The notes beneath the pieces were generated by a model. It had not been told where the DNA came from and did no database searches. It worked only from the letters and a program-made list of their open reading frames with translations. A program made the translations under genes and the position numbers. This document shows positions 46,311 to 58,337 of a stretch of DNA of 64,000 nucleotides, in pieces; the first letter of the stretch is position 1, and every line of letters starts with the position of its first letter. The stretch is from NCBI GenBank assembly GCA_910589415.1, contig OU342630.1:7316001-7380000 (forward strand), in the 5' to 3' direction. The DNA is from Malachius bipustulatus. Lineage: Eukaryota > Arthropoda > Insecta > Coleoptera > Melyridae.

Positions 46311-46380
46311 CATATAAAATTATTGATAAATAAAACACTAATGTTTTAAAAGATTCTACTGATGTATTTGCTGGATATTA

Positions 46381-46421
46381 ACGTTACACGTGTTTCACTA
46401 CTTTGTAGCATCTTCAGACGT
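46381..46421 (-). ncRNA. Hammerhead ribozyme of PLE2, minus arm
   Basis: ACGU, CUGAAGA, stem II GCUAC-AAA-GUAGU (one G-U pair), GAAA, ACACGUGU, A, ACGU. The stem II loop is shorter than in PLE1. Confidence 0.83.
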
Positions 46422-46553
46422 ATGTAAATAAAATTATTGATATAGTAACATAGCAACAGTATGGTAACCTAAGTGATCATAAAACAAGTAACTAGATTTA
46501 AATGAATTTTAACAGAACTAACTAGATCATAATATAATTTCTTCAGAATCTTC

Positions 46554-46934
46554 TTAGTTGTTGATATCAAGAAGAAAATCAAGTAATGGAGAACGATATG
46601 TGTCTAGTTGTTCATTTATTAATGTGTATTGTTGATTATGTAAATGTCGGTGGATCTCTAGAAATTCAAGAAAATTTAATTTAAAATAATGATCACAATG
46701 ATGAAGTAATTCAATTTTGTTGTTTGCTGTTAGAGTGTGATTGTTTTCTATTAGGTGTTTTGCAAAATTTGATCTTTCTGGATGTTTGAGTCTGTAGGAG
46801 TTTAGGTGTTCATTGTATCTAATTTCTAGGTTTCTACTAGTCTGTCCTATATAAACTGAATTACAATGAGAACAGTTTAATCGATAAATTCCAGGTTTCT
46901 GTAATTTAGATAACTTTTCCTTTGCATTCAGCAA
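46554..46934 (-). CDS. GIY-YIG endonuclease domain of a Penelope-like element (partial ORF)
   Basis: 126 residues. KPGIYRLNCSHCNSVYIGQT is the GIY...YIG signature. It is followed by the catalytic Arg (R-N-L-E-I-R-Y) and EH, and later by a conserved-looking FAKHLIENNH stretch and an end at DINN-stop. In Penelope-like elements this domain follows the RT and nicks the target DNA. The two Cys before YIG (C-x2-C) are the usual zinc-finger-like insert. The RT upstream is missing because the frame meets the palindrome centre, and the ATG chosen is only the first available codon. It is therefore a 3' fragment with an intact domain. The identical element end is at 47428-47575. Confidence 0.85.
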   Translation of the reverse strand: MLNAKEKLSKLQKPGIYRLNCSHCNSVYIGQTSRNLEIRYNEHLNSYRLKHPERSNFAKHLIENNHTLTANNKIELLHHCDHYFKLNFLEFLEIHRHLHNQQYTLINEQLDTYRSPLLDFLLDINN

Positions 46935-46935
46935 T

Positions 46936-47295
46936 ATAGATAAATTACAGAAACCTGGAATTTATCGATTAAACTGTTCTCATTGTAATTCAGTTTATAT
47001 AGGACAGACTTGTAGAAACCTAGATATTAGATACAATGAACACCTAAACTCCTACAGACTCAAACATCCAGAAAGATCAAATTTTGCAAAACACCTAATA
47101 GAAAACAATAACACTCTAACAACAAACAACAAAATTGAATTACTTCATCATTGTGATCATTATTTTAAATTAAATTTTCTTGAATCTCTAGAGATCCACC
47201 GACATTTACATAATCAACAATACACATTAATAAATGAACAACTAGACACATATCGTTCTCCATTACGTGATTTTCTTCTTGATATCAACGACTAA
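46936..47295 (+). CDS. Second GIY-YIG domain, opposite arm of PLE2
   Basis: The plus-strand frame (about 119 codons to TAA at 47293-47295) gives the same protein as the minus arm, with changes such as QTCRNLDIRY for QTSRNLEIRY, TLTTNN for TLTANN and LRDFLLDIND at the end. It has no ATG of its own near the start. The frame has stayed open in both arms, which argues that the inverted structure is recent. Confidence 0.83.
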   Translation: MDKLQKPGIYRLNCSHCNSVYIGQTCRNLDIRYNEHLNSYRLKHPERSNFAKHLIENNNTLTTNNKIELLHHCDHYFKLNFLESLEIHRHLHNQQYTLINEQLDTYRSPLRDFLLDIND

Positions 47296-47427
47296 GAAGA
47301 TTCTGAAGAAATTATATTATGATCTAGTTAGTTCTGTTAAAATTCATTTAAATCTAGTTACTTGTTTTATAATCACTTAGGTTACCATACTGTTGCTATG
47401 TTACTATATCAATAATTTTATTTACAT

Positions 47428-47468
47428 ACGTCTGAAGATGCTACAAAGTAGTGAAACACGTGTAACGT
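47428..47468 (+). ncRNA. Hammerhead ribozyme of PLE2, plus arm
   Basis: Same parts as the minus-arm copy, including the three-base stem II loop and ACACGUGU stem III. Confidence 0.83.
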
Positions 47469-47598
47469 TAATATCCAGCAATATACATCAGTAGAATCTT
47501 TTAAAACATTAGTGTTTTATTTATCATCAATCAGAATGCAGAGATTCTATAAAGTAAGGGTTGAAAACATAAATTATATAAAATTAAAGATTTCTTCA

Positions 47599-50183
47599 CA
47601 GTGGCGTAGCTACAGTACCGCAAAACCCCGCGGCCGCGGGGGGGCCCGACGTCAAGGGGGCCCCGGCTTGGCCCACAAAAGAGCCCCAAATCAAAAAATC
47701 AAATAAGTATTACTCTTAAGCATATTTAAACTGACAACTGACGACATTAATAATTATATTACGAATTGAGAAACAACAATAAATAATAAATAAAGCTTGA
47801 AATTATGCCAGTAATGACGAATACAGTACATTTCTAATATAACCCACCCATCTTCAACAGTAGGTAATTCTCAGAACCAGAGGCAAAGTTATTCTGGTTC
47901 TGGTCCTATTGTAATCTCAGGATGATTATAATAGGATATTATAATACAAAAAATGATTATATATGAAATCATCCGTGTCATTTTATTACTCCAGCATTTG
48001 CTAACTAAGAGCGGCAATGGAATGTGATATGTGCTTTCAGTGCTTTCGCTTTCTTTCAGTCACCTCACCACCACAAGCCCACAACACAAATATGTAGAGT
48101 ATAATACGAAACCAATCATAAAATTTAAACCTGTTCCCGATTAAGGACAAGGGTGCATAGCAAACAAAAAACAAAGTAATAAAATTAAAAATAGCTATTA
48201 TAGACTGAAAGATGATGGTAAAGTCACAGAATAGACTTAAACAGGTGGTTCATTCACAAAGTCCGAACACCCGCAGGAATTCATATAATACCTATATCTG
48301 ATGTAATTATTTTTTGTAAAAAAATTAAACTCTTGAAAAAATTGCATAAATACTATTGCAAATTATTATTGCATAAAAGTAAAAATATTGCATTTATTAT
48401 AAAAAAACTAATTGATACAATAAAAAGTTATCTCAATTACATTATCATTGAAAATCATTTTCGCAATTTATTGAATATTATTAATTATTAATATGAAACT
48501 ATTCGGTCCTTGGAAAGTAGAAGAGAATTTTTCTATAGAATTGTTCGGGGGTTGGGGCTACTCAGAGAACTGTAATCAAACTCATTTTCTGCACTTGTTT
48601 TATCATAACTTTTTTTGATTATACTTATTATTCTGAATCATTTTCGAAATTGTCAATGATTGAAGTATGTATTGATGTCTCGCTAAAGTGGAACAGATTT
48701 TCTGTAGCACTTTTCGGACACTACCCGGAGCCCGGAGCCCGGAGCTCCAAAGAATTAATTTCTACTTAGAAAAAACCTCTTGCGCTTTCACCTAATAAGG
48801 TACACTTTATTAATTAGATTTAGTTAATTTTTTTAAATTTTTTTTATTTTAATTTAAATTCTTATTAAATACAATTAATTTAAGACTATACATAAGTAAT
48901 GTGGCAAAAATATTTGAAGTAGTTTTCAAGAAATAAATAAATAAATTCACAAATAATCTATTGTGGCATGACTAGATTTCTTATGATGGGATCACAAAGG
49001 GCAGTAAATATCTTAAAAATATCAACATCTGTTGATTTTATTGCTACTTTGTTATATTTTTCTTAAAGTTTCACAACTGCCGATGAACCGAATTTGCTAC
49101 TTTGCCAGTTTAGTTGATCTTCGTCTGTACGGAACGTACAGTCTGTGTTTACAGTTTACAAACGGCTTTTTTTTTATACATTTTAAATAATTATTCTCTA
49201 TATTATTTTTATTATACATTTTAAAGTTTATTTTTTGTTATTTACATAGTAACTATATAGTGAAGTGGCTACTTCGTGCGCTTTTGTGTTGCGTTTTTTT
49301 TTTTTTTTTTTTTTAAAAAGACACTTAATTATTTGTGAAGAATCGTGAATAGTTAATTAATTATTTAGGTATGTATTTACTATAAATATTTATTCATGTG
49401 TCAAATTATTATATCCATATTATGACTTGATATTAATCTTACTTTTGTGCTTTAAATAAAATTATTTTAGCAATATTATAGTATCTAGCTATTCTATACC
49501 TTTTCAATGTCAAATTCAGAAAAAGATACTTCTATTTCAGAAAAAATTAATTCAAATTCAGAAAAAGTAAAATGAAATACACAAAAGGTAATTTCAAGAC
49601 TTGCAATTTAGACTTGAAGGTCTCCCTGTGAATAAATTATCTATTATAAATGAAAAAACGTTATTGTTATTCTTTAATGAATGCATTTATTATGCATAAT
49701 ATGCTTTTTATTTTTAAATTTTGATAATTTTTTCGGTGTGCTGTATGGTGTTTATTTACTGTGATGTATTAGTTATTTTGTAGGGCACCCCACAAAGGAC
49801 GAAGAAGGTGCGTTTCTTTTTTTTATAAAAATCTTTAAAAAAAAGAATACTTTCATCAAAGAACCTAACTCCTAATAAATTAAAAGACAAAAATTCTAAA
49901 AGCTAATATATTAGTAAGCTTGTCAAAAATTAGTACTTTTTCCTAAATGGAATTACTTATTCTGAAATTTCCCTGAAAAAGGATCCCCCCCCCGGACCCC
50001 CCTTTACTCTTGGGGGATACTCAATACCCCCCAAACCCCCCGGAGGTCCACCTTATTGATTATATACAATATGCTAATAAAATTTAATTTTTGAAATCAC
50101 GAACCACCAATGAAGAAAACTTTAAGTGGGGGCCCGTCAAAAATATTTGGCGGGGGGGCCCCAAATCTGAAGCTACGCCACTG
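47599..50183. mobile_element. Non-autonomous hAT element, 2585 bp
   Basis: It is flanked by a perfect 8-bp duplication TTTCTTCA (47591-47598 and 50184-50191). The TIRs CAGTGGCGTAGCTACAG and CTGAAGCTACGCCACTG differ at one base. The duplication length and CAGTGGCG ends are hAT hallmarks. The interior has no long frame; the ATG at 49507 (MSNSEKDTS...) soon stops. Subterminal G/C blocks lie at 47620-47680 and 49985-50165. It inserted 13 bases from the PLE2 right end. Confidence 0.92.
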
Positions 50184-50191
50184 TTTCTTCA

Positions 50192-53100
50192 GTTGAACTA
50201 AATATAGAAGAACAACATGCCTATATGTTATTAGTGCGCTTACTGAACTTAAAATAGACAAGGAAATAGATTAAGGCAATACGTTCACATCAAGTCGGCT
50301 TAGAAATATAATTGTACTTGTAATTGAAGTGACAAATAATCAAAGAAGACATGAACAAACAGTCAGACACCGAAATAACATGGCACTGAAATATTTTCTT
50401 GTCAATTTGGAAGAGCGAATAGGATTGAATTTCACACTATATGACTATTATTATCTGTATGACTCGTTTAGCTCGAAAATAATCAAATTATCAATTATTG
50501 GATTGGATTGACATTTACAGTTTATGCCTATGTATTAATGTACTAAATAAGATTGAGATTATTTATTAGATAAAACTAAGTTGAAAAAATTTGTTTGATT
50601 TGTTTGAGAGTTGGATGTACGAGTTTTCGAATACTCATGCGAATATACAATTATCTGTTTCGTGTACTTTCTGCTGTTGATAATATTAGTAATATGATAA
50701 TATTAGTTACAACCTACTGAAAGTTATTCAATTTAATTTTATCTAGTGACCAAGGCATAGACAATAATTATTATTATCCAGCCTCGAAGAATAGAAGAAG
50801 TGAGAGCCCGAGTAATATAAAGTTATATATTTTATTAGTCCTATATATTTAAATAGTTCAATTTGAAATTGAAATGATGTTGATAAGATAATATATCCGA
50901 AGAGAGGAAGAATAATCAGCAATACCAATGGCCAATCTTGTTTATTATATCGTCGGTTATCATTGGTTGTTATCGGTAACGATCGCTAAAACTCTTATAA
51001 CACTCTTATAAAAACTCTTGATCTTGACTCAGATTTTTAGCAGAAGGCAAATTGAAGCAGCACCCACAGACTGTCGATTGTTTCAAACGAATAATTCGGC
51101 AGCTCGAAATATGGGAGTGACAATAATTTTCCTGGGAACTATACGGTAGGTTTATCTCCCGTCGACCTCTCCCTTGAAATGGATGGTATAATGTTTCTGG
51201 CTGCATTTTTCTACATCCAAGGGGAGATGTTACTGAAAAGGAGCGTTCTGCAAGTCAGACGTCCTTATTGGAAAACTGTGATGGTTTTCTTCCAGTTAGT
51301 CTAGCCTAGGAGCCGGATATTGTGTGCCCCTTAATTATTATTTTCAGGGCTATTCCGCATATTGTGGACCCCTATAAAATCGAATTAATATTTTATTTAC
51401 CCAATTATAGCGGTCTCATTTTACTATTGGATTATTATTTGAAAACCAGAGATATTTAGCTCAGATATCAGGCGGAGCTCAGACGTCAGTCAGGCGTGGT
51501 GGTTTATTATTATATTTTAGTGAAGTGCCGTGGGGTCTTCACTATGGGGTATTTCATTTTATTTTGAGCCAGATCCCAAAGCCTTACCCCACGTCGAGCT
51601 TCTGGATGCCTTTCCTTCCCTGTACTTCATTTATATTACTATTGGATATTTGAAATTAATTTTACCTTACAGGGCAGCGCCGAACCTGTTGTCCAGCTTT
51701 CTGTACCACAGCAGCTTATCTTTTCCATAAGTTATACCTAACTTAACTCCTAACTGAATGAATATTTAGCTTGCATCATGCCGGAGCATCATAACTGGGT
51801 AGTCTTTAGTGTACTCCATAAGTGTATTTTTATTCTAGCAGATAGAATTAATTACTAAACACTCCACACGACACCTCCAGGTCCGGTTGCTACACAAGTC
51901 GTAAAGACGAGCTGTTGACTGAGTGAGTAATAAGACGAAAAATTAGCAATAATTATTATGCTGGAAGATAATCATGCCTCCACCACTGATATTTTATATT
52001 TATCTATATGATTTTAACAGGGACTCTGCTTACGAAATACTTTATGGCTCATTTATATATTTATTTGGATTCCATCCGAACCCCTACACTAGCTAATTAT
52101 TATTATGTATCAAATTTTGAATGGTTTCAACAAGAAAAAAACTTGAAAAAACGTATACTTGAAAAAATAGCTATTTATGATATTAGTGTTAAAAGTGAAG
52201 TTTTATTTTGGGAGTGAATAGCTGAGCGAATTTTACAAATTTCACGAACATAATTAAATCACTTTTAAGACGAATATCATACAATGGTTTTTGTAAAACT
52301 GCTCTATTTTGATAATAAAATTGATGAATTTAGAATGACACTCAACTTCAAATTGCATTTTAAAATATTACAGATAAGTACAAATGTACTATTCCTAGCA
52401 ACCGTTGCCGACGCTATGGTTACTAACAAATGCGTGTGCATACAAACATAAGAGACGTCAAAATAATTATTATTAATTGCAATTTCTGAACAATTATTAT
52501 TGTTTTGAATACTTGACTAGGTACTTATTTTTTATTAATATGTTTGCCAGTAATAAAAAGAATATGAAAAAATCTTACTACCTATAATTTTGTCTGATTT
52601 CATCATGAGAAAATTAGTTCAATGAGAGAATGTAAGTACAGAGAAAGTAGATAGAATTACTTTTAACACGAGTGTTGTAAAGGACTTTTAACACTAGTGT
52701 TAAAAGTACTTTTAACACGCTTCCATGTAAACAATCACTCTTAACACTGTCAGCAGTCGTTAAAAGTGTGACTTTTAATGGCAGTGGCACAAAAACATAT
52801 TTATTGTAATTTCATTCCATTCTCGCTCTAATTCATGCAAATAAAGATTCCCTTATATGTATTGTACCTATTATATGTAGTGAAAATGGGTCAGTATGTT
52901 TTGTCGATTGTGTTTACGGCAGGAAGGTAACTGTGAACGTTATCGACCAAACTGTTATGGATTAACGTTATCACCAAAGAAAATAAGGTCACCTGTTCGA
53001 AACCAACACGAAAGACTTGCAGCGTGAAACTTATTAATACACTTTTGAACTAAAAAAGACACACATACTGGTTTCTGTATATACATTTTAAATGTAGTAG

Positions 53101-54105
53101 TAGAAAAAGTACATTTATCATATAAGAAGCTTTTGTAATTTTTTAAATTAAAAAATCGACATTTTCAATTTGTTTTGATCTTTTTTTTCAATTTTTGGGA
53201 AATAATGAAAAAATTGCCTAACTATGCTAGTAAAATTGAAATATGTAAATTTTTTTATTTAACTTTTCAGCATAGGTAATGCCTTGACTTAAAAGATAAT
53301 AAATACATCTATAACATTATATTGATTTCAATTATTTTTTTAGACCTGCAAATATCAAAAAAAATAGCAAAAACCAACAGACATTTATTCATAATCAACG
53401 AGAATGGCAAAACATGTTGTATTTTAGGTTCCCTTCGAAACCCATTTTGATTTTTCTTCATAGGTAATTTGGTTTTCGAGTAATTTCATTATTTTTATAG
53501 AGGCTGTGTGCTAAAAATTAGAAATAAACGAAAATTTGTGGACATCATCAAAACTACAAAATTAACAATTTCTTAAATATTAAAAACTCGAAGACGGTAA
53601 ATATTTACATCCGTATCCTAAGGTCCATCAGTTTTTTCGGGACCGAGGAGCGAAATAGGGGTGCTGGGTGGGTAAGAATCTAAAAACAGCCATTGCAAAC
53701 TAATATTAAGGTCACAACTAAGGCCTCTTTGACATTACGGTCGCAATCACTTCCAGGACAAGGAATATCATCGAAATTAACAGTAGCACGATTATTATTT
53801 TGATTTTTGCATTTATTTTGCATTTACATTTCAAAAAGCGTGACTGTAGTCAGTCCCTATAGTCTGGATACTGTCGACAACGTTACGAAGCGGTTGGTCT
53901 TGATGGATCAACACCACTGCTAGTGTTTATACTGCTTGTTTATTATGTGTTATATGCGGTACTAACCAGGACCGGACTCCCTAGAGCGACTTTTAGTGCC
54001 GTTTTTTTGCTAACCATGCATTTGCGAAGCAAACGAAAACCTTCCTGGTGTTCTATAGGTACGTCCTCCACCAAGTATAGTATCAGAATGATCATTACTT
54101 AAAAT
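50192..54105. other. No recognisable gene
   Basis: AT-rich with short frames only. 52660-52780 is a cluster of CTTTTAACAC motifs in both orientations. No splice-flanked exon was found. Confidence 0.45.
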
Positions 54106-54117
54106 TATTTTGGACAA

Positions 54118-54440
54118 TGCAGAGTGTCCCATATGAGAGTGGCATATCAAAGTTATGCCAAGTTATGCAAAGTTTTTTTTAAATGGAATGCTCCTATGTT
54201 ATTGCATTTTTAGATTGTCTGATAAGAAAAAATAAGATTTCCTTTTACAGTTGGTGTTTAAATTTAAACAAAAAGTTTTAAGTTTTAAGTTTTAATTTAA
54301 AGTTATAAACAAGTGAAAATCGTAATTTTTCATGTTCAAGGCCCTGTACAACGAAAACGGTTCAAGATAGAGAAAAACGGCTTACATGTCCCTATTTTAA
54401 CTTTTTATGTGCTATCCAGAAACATTTGTTAATAATAAAA
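54118..54440 (+). repeat. Half-copy of the fold-back family at 35.4-36.2 kb
   Basis: AGAGTGTCCCAT, TTTTTAGATTGTCTGA, and AAAACGGCTTACATGTCCCT followed by TTTAACTTTTTATG occur in the order of the inner palindrome arm. Confidence 0.6.
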
Positions 54441-54615
54441 TAATGAAGGTAGGTCGTTATGAGTATAAAGCACATAAAGTGCATTTACTAGCCTGTTAGG
54501 TGGGGTCGGAGTACTCCTCCATCACCCATAACAGTTGTCATGCTGGCAGTGCCCGAAACTCCAATAGAGAGTTTCCACACATCCAATAACAAGGCCAACC
54601 AGAGTACCAGAATGA

Positions 54616-54657
54616 GCACAGACACGTGCTTCGCCCTGTTGGGGCTAATCAGTGCGC
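54616..54657 (-). ncRNA. Decayed satellite hammerhead
   Basis: Core CUGAUUA (conserved G8 changed to U) and GAAG for GAAA. Stem II GCCC/GGGC pairs well. It is expected to be inactive. Confidence 0.6.
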
Positions 54658-54769
54658 TGCATCCGGAGTATCTGGAGGATGGTAAAGGATGCGTGGACGG
54701 TAGGTGCCTCTTAAAGCAGGCTACCAAATTCTATGCATCCTTTAACATCCTCCAGATACTCCGGAGGCA

Positions 54770-54811
54770 GCGCACTGATGAGCCCCAACAGGACGAAACA
54801 CGTGTCTGTGC
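54770..54811 (+). ncRNA. Satellite hammerhead, intact core
   Basis: GCGCA, CUGAUGA, GCCC-CAACA-GGAC (one stem II mismatch), GAAA, ACACGUGU, C, UGUGC. The core is complete, so activity is possible. Confidence 0.68.
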
Positions 54812-54924
54812 TTGTTCTGGTACTCTGGTTGATTTTTCTATTTTTTTTTGTGAGTGCCCGAAACTCCAATAGAGAGTTTCCACACATCCAATAACAGGGC
54901 CAACCAGAGTACCTACCAGAACAA

Positions 54925-54966
54925 GCACAGACACGTGTTTCGTCCTGTTGGGGCTCATCAGTGCGC
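54925..54966 (-). ncRNA. Satellite hammerhead, intact core
   Basis: Mirror of the 54770 copy, with the same stem II mismatch. Confidence 0.68.
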
Positions 54967-55078
54967 TGCCTCCGCAGTATCTGGAGGATGTTAAAGGATG
55001 CATAGAATTTGGTAGCCTGCTTTAAGAGGCACCTACCGTCCACGTATCCTTTACCATCCTCCAGATACTCCGGATGCA

Positions 55079-55120
55079 GCGCACTGATTAGCCCCAACAG
55101 GGCGAAACACGTGTCTGTGC
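55079..55120 (+). ncRNA. Decayed satellite hammerhead
   Basis: Core CUGAUUA, but GAAA, stem II GCCC/GGGC and ACACGUGU are intact. The same G8 change as at 54616 shows that it arose before the inverted duplication. Confidence 0.62.
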
Positions 55121-55200
55121 TCATTCTGGTACTCTGGTTGGCCCTGTTATTGGATGTGTGGAAACTCTCTATTGGAGTTTCGGGCACTCACAAAAAAAAA

Positions 55201-56686
55201 TAGAAAAATCTACCAAAAACTTATCAAGTGCGTTATTATGATTATGATGGCCCGAGGGATGCACGTCGATCGAGGGCATATCATTCTTATAACGTCCACG
55301 GTGCTTTCACCGTTTAATGTCCGACTAGTTTTATAGTTTAAATCTCGATAGAATTTATTCAAATTGGTGGGTCTGACACAAAAATGGAATACTGCTGGAA
55401 TATGAACAAGGCCCTAGGGAGTATTTCTCACAATAGTCTGTCCCAAAAATTATACATTAGTGTTTTAATCAATGTAAACGCATTAAGCGACAAAATATTC
55501 GCACTATTGAAGAACAGAACTTGTCCCGAGATTGGAATGTTTATATCTAATAATTGCAGAAATGTGCGTCTACTGCAACCTCGACTGCGACTAAACATTT
55601 ACGCAACGAAAAATCACCAAAAGCATTAGCGGGTGTCTAGCCTTAGCTGAACGCATAACCGTATAACTCCGTTTAAAAAAATAATACTATTATTTACTTG
55701 ATATCAATAACTGATATCTAACAATAATTGTTATGAAAAATGCTCGGAAAATGCTTACAGAATTATGTGATTTATTATTCTGAATAGAAAATATCGCACT
55801 TACGCACAGCGACGAGTTAAATGTGCCGAATTTCCTCTTTGTGACTAGTTTAAAAATATCACAAAAATTAGACTTGTTACTGAGTTACCTGCCCACTTAT
55901 TTTTGTTGACCTGCATCACATAATTTTATATTATTCTGAGATCTGTTTCTATTTTAAGATTATAAATAATTGACAAATATTTAGGTGATTTGAGGTATTT
56001 AGGTTAGGAAAGCTGCCAGGTTTTGCATTCCTTTCCAACCGAATATTTCTAATGCACCTTCCATAGATTCCTAAATGCTAATGTTTCTCATAGCTGCAAT
56101 CCTCATATAAGGAGTGAAACAGGCTTCTTCTGAAATACTGCAATTTAATTTCTTAGGGTGTAATTGAGGGTTAAAATTAAATACTTTGCTACTCCATTAG
56201 ACTCCTTCAAATTAAATATCGAAAAGAAAATCTATATTAAAAGGATACGATTTTTGATTGTGGTTTAAAGTGATTAAAAGTATTTAAAAAAAGCCTATAA
56301 AAAATAAGCCAGCATTAATGATCTTTTTTGTATCTCTCTCATCATCTGTACATGTATAAGCAAAAATACTCTAATCATCTAATGTATTTGGTATAAGTTA
56401 ATGTCCAAATAGTAATCTATTTGGAAAATTATTTGACACACTACAATATAGTCTGTGACTACAATGAGTTTTAAAACAATAATTACAATCACTACCACGT
56501 GAAACTACCACTTTCAGTACGAACCGCAAGTTCTGTGTATAATATAACGCTCAGCATAGGTAGTAGTCCGAGAACTATTTTAAAAAATCGGTTTCTCGGA
56601 AACTATGAGACCTAACTCGCTGAATCTTTTTTTAAAAACTTTACTATAATGTTTTCTTCATTCAAGTCCGTACATAATATAGACAA
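55201..56686. other. No recognisable gene
   Basis: A spacer between the two satellite blocks, AT-rich, with frames under 82 codons. Confidence 0.45.
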
Positions 56687-56908
56687 GAAGAAAACAGAAG
56701 GCAAGTATACTCAAGGATTGATTCATAAAAATAATGAATTGTAGGTCAATGAGTATAAGCACACAGAGTGCAAATTGCTAGCCTGTTAGGTGGGTTCGGA
56801 GCAATCCTCCATCGCCCATAACAGTTGTCATGCTGGCAGTGCCCGAAACTCCAACCAGAGAGTTTGCTTCCGCATCCAACAGCAGAGCCTTCCAGAGTAC
56901 CAAATCAA

Positions 56909-56950
56909 GCACAGACACGTGTTTCGTTCTACTGGAACTCATCAGTGTGC
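56909..56950 (-). ncRNA. Satellite hammerhead ribozyme, unit 1 (reference copy)
   Basis: On the minus strand, 42 nt: stem I GCACA; core CUGAUGA; stem II GUUC, loop CAGUA, GAAC; core GAAA; self-complementary stem III ACACGUGU, whose first A is the last A of GAAA; H17 = C; closing stem I UGUGC. All invariant core bases are present and both outer helices pair perfectly. Cleavage would fall between 56914 and 56913. It is type I (open at stem I) with a loopless stem III, the form described for Penelope elements and animal retrozymes, where two molecules pair through stem III. Confidence 0.93.
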
Positions 56951-57371
56951 TGCATTCGGAGTGTCTGGAGGATGCTGTCGGATGAACGGAAGCTCGGAAG
57001 CCGGGGCCTCTTAAGGCCAGCATTAACACGGAACTCCGTGTGGTGTAAAATAGAGCGACATCTCGCGGTCAGTTCAAGGAACTAACCGTGAGTTGACTCT
57101 AAATTGATTGAAGTTCCAGACACTACCAATAAAGCCGGTCGATGACAACGAATAATGAAGAAAACAGAAGGCATACTCAAGGATTGATTAAAAATAATGA
57201 ATTGTAGGTCAATGAGTATAAGCACACAGAGTGCAAATTGCTACCCTGTTAGGTGGGTTCGGAGCAATCCTCCATCACCCATAACAGTTGTCATGCTGGC
57301 AGTGCCCGAAACTCCAACCAGAGAGTTTGCTTCCGCATCCAACAGCAGAGCCTTCCAGAGTACCAAATCAA

Positions 57372-57413
57372 GCACAGACACGTGTTTCGTTCTACTGGAA
57401 CTCATCAGTGTGC
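57372..57413 (-). ncRNA. Satellite hammerhead, unit 2
   Basis: Identical to unit 1 across all 42 positions. Confidence 0.92.
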
Positions 57414-57833
57414 TGCATTCGGAGTGTCTGGAGGATGCTGTCGGATGAACGGAAGCCGGGGCCTCTTAAGGCCAGCATTAACACGGAACTCCGTGTGGTG
57501 TAAAATAGAGCGACATCTAGCGGTCAGTTCAAGGAACTAACCGTGAGTTCACTCTAAATTGATTGAAGTTCCAGACACTACCAATAAAGCCGGTCGATGA
57601 CAACGAATAATGAAGAAAACAGAAGGCAAGTATACTCAAGGATTGATTCATAAAAATAATGAATTGTAGGTCAATGAGTATAAGCACACAGAGTTCAAAT
57701 TGCTACCCTGTTAGGTGGGTTCGGAGCAATCCTCCATCACCCATAACAGTTGTCATGCTGGCAGTGCCCGAAACTCCAACCAGAGAGTTTGCTTCCGCAT
57801 CCAACAGCAGAGCCTTCCAGAGTACCAAATCAA

Positions 57834-57875
57834 GCACAGACACGTGTTTCGTTCTACTGGAACTCATCAGTGTGC
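57834..57875 (-). ncRNA. Satellite hammerhead, unit 3
   Basis: Identical to unit 1. Confidence 0.92.
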
Positions 57876-58295
57876 TGCATTCGGAGTGTCTGGAGGATGC
57901 TGTCGGATGAACGGAAGCCGGGGCCTCTTAAGGCCAGCATTAACACGGAACTCCGTGTGGTGTAAAATAGAGCGACATCTAGCGGTCAGTTCAAGGAACT
58001 AACCGTGAGTTCACTCTAAATTGATTGAAGTTCCAGACACTACCAATAAAGCCGGTCGATGACAACGAATAATGAAGAAAACAGAAGGCAAGTATACTCA
58101 AGGATTGATTCATAAAAATAATGAATTGTAGGTCAATGAGTATAAGCACACAGAGTGCAAATTGCTAGCCTGTTAGGTGGGTTCGGAGCAATCCTCCATC
58201 GCCCATAACAGTTGTCATGCTGGCAGTGCCCGAAACTCCAACCAGAGAGTTTGCTTCCGCATCCAACAGCAGAGCCTTCCAGAGTACCAAATCAA

Positions 58296-58337
58296 GCACA
58301 GACACGTGTTTCGTTCTACTGGAACTCATCAGTGTGC
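58296..58337 (-). ncRNA. Satellite hammerhead, unit 4
   Basis: Identical to unit 1. Confidence 0.92.

Larger units (their letters stand above)
46323..47575. mobile_element. Penelope-like element, inverted pair (PLE2)
   Basis: It is flanked by an 11-bp direct repeat ATATAAAATTA at 46312-46322 and 47576-47586. Two outward-facing arms of about 590 bases meet near 46.93 kb. Each arm carries a GIY-YIG coding 3' end, then a hammerhead, then the terminus. The arms are similar but not identical, so they evolved or inserted as an inverted pair and are not a read artefact. The right arm has about 50 extra bases, as in PLE1. The RT portion is absent. Confidence 0.9.
54440..55200. repeat. Diverged inverted island of the hammerhead satellite family
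   Basis: 54551-54745 is a near-perfect complement of 54996-55190, and two shorter inner copies (54745-54835, 54905-55000) are inverted to each other. Sequence order follows the 462-bp monomer (GTTAGGTGG..TCGGAG, GTGCCCGAAACTCCAA, GAGTACCAGAA..AGCACAGACACGTG), but it has been diverged by substitutions and lacks the CACGGAGTTCCGTG segment. Four hammerheads lie on alternating strands. Confidence 0.8.
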
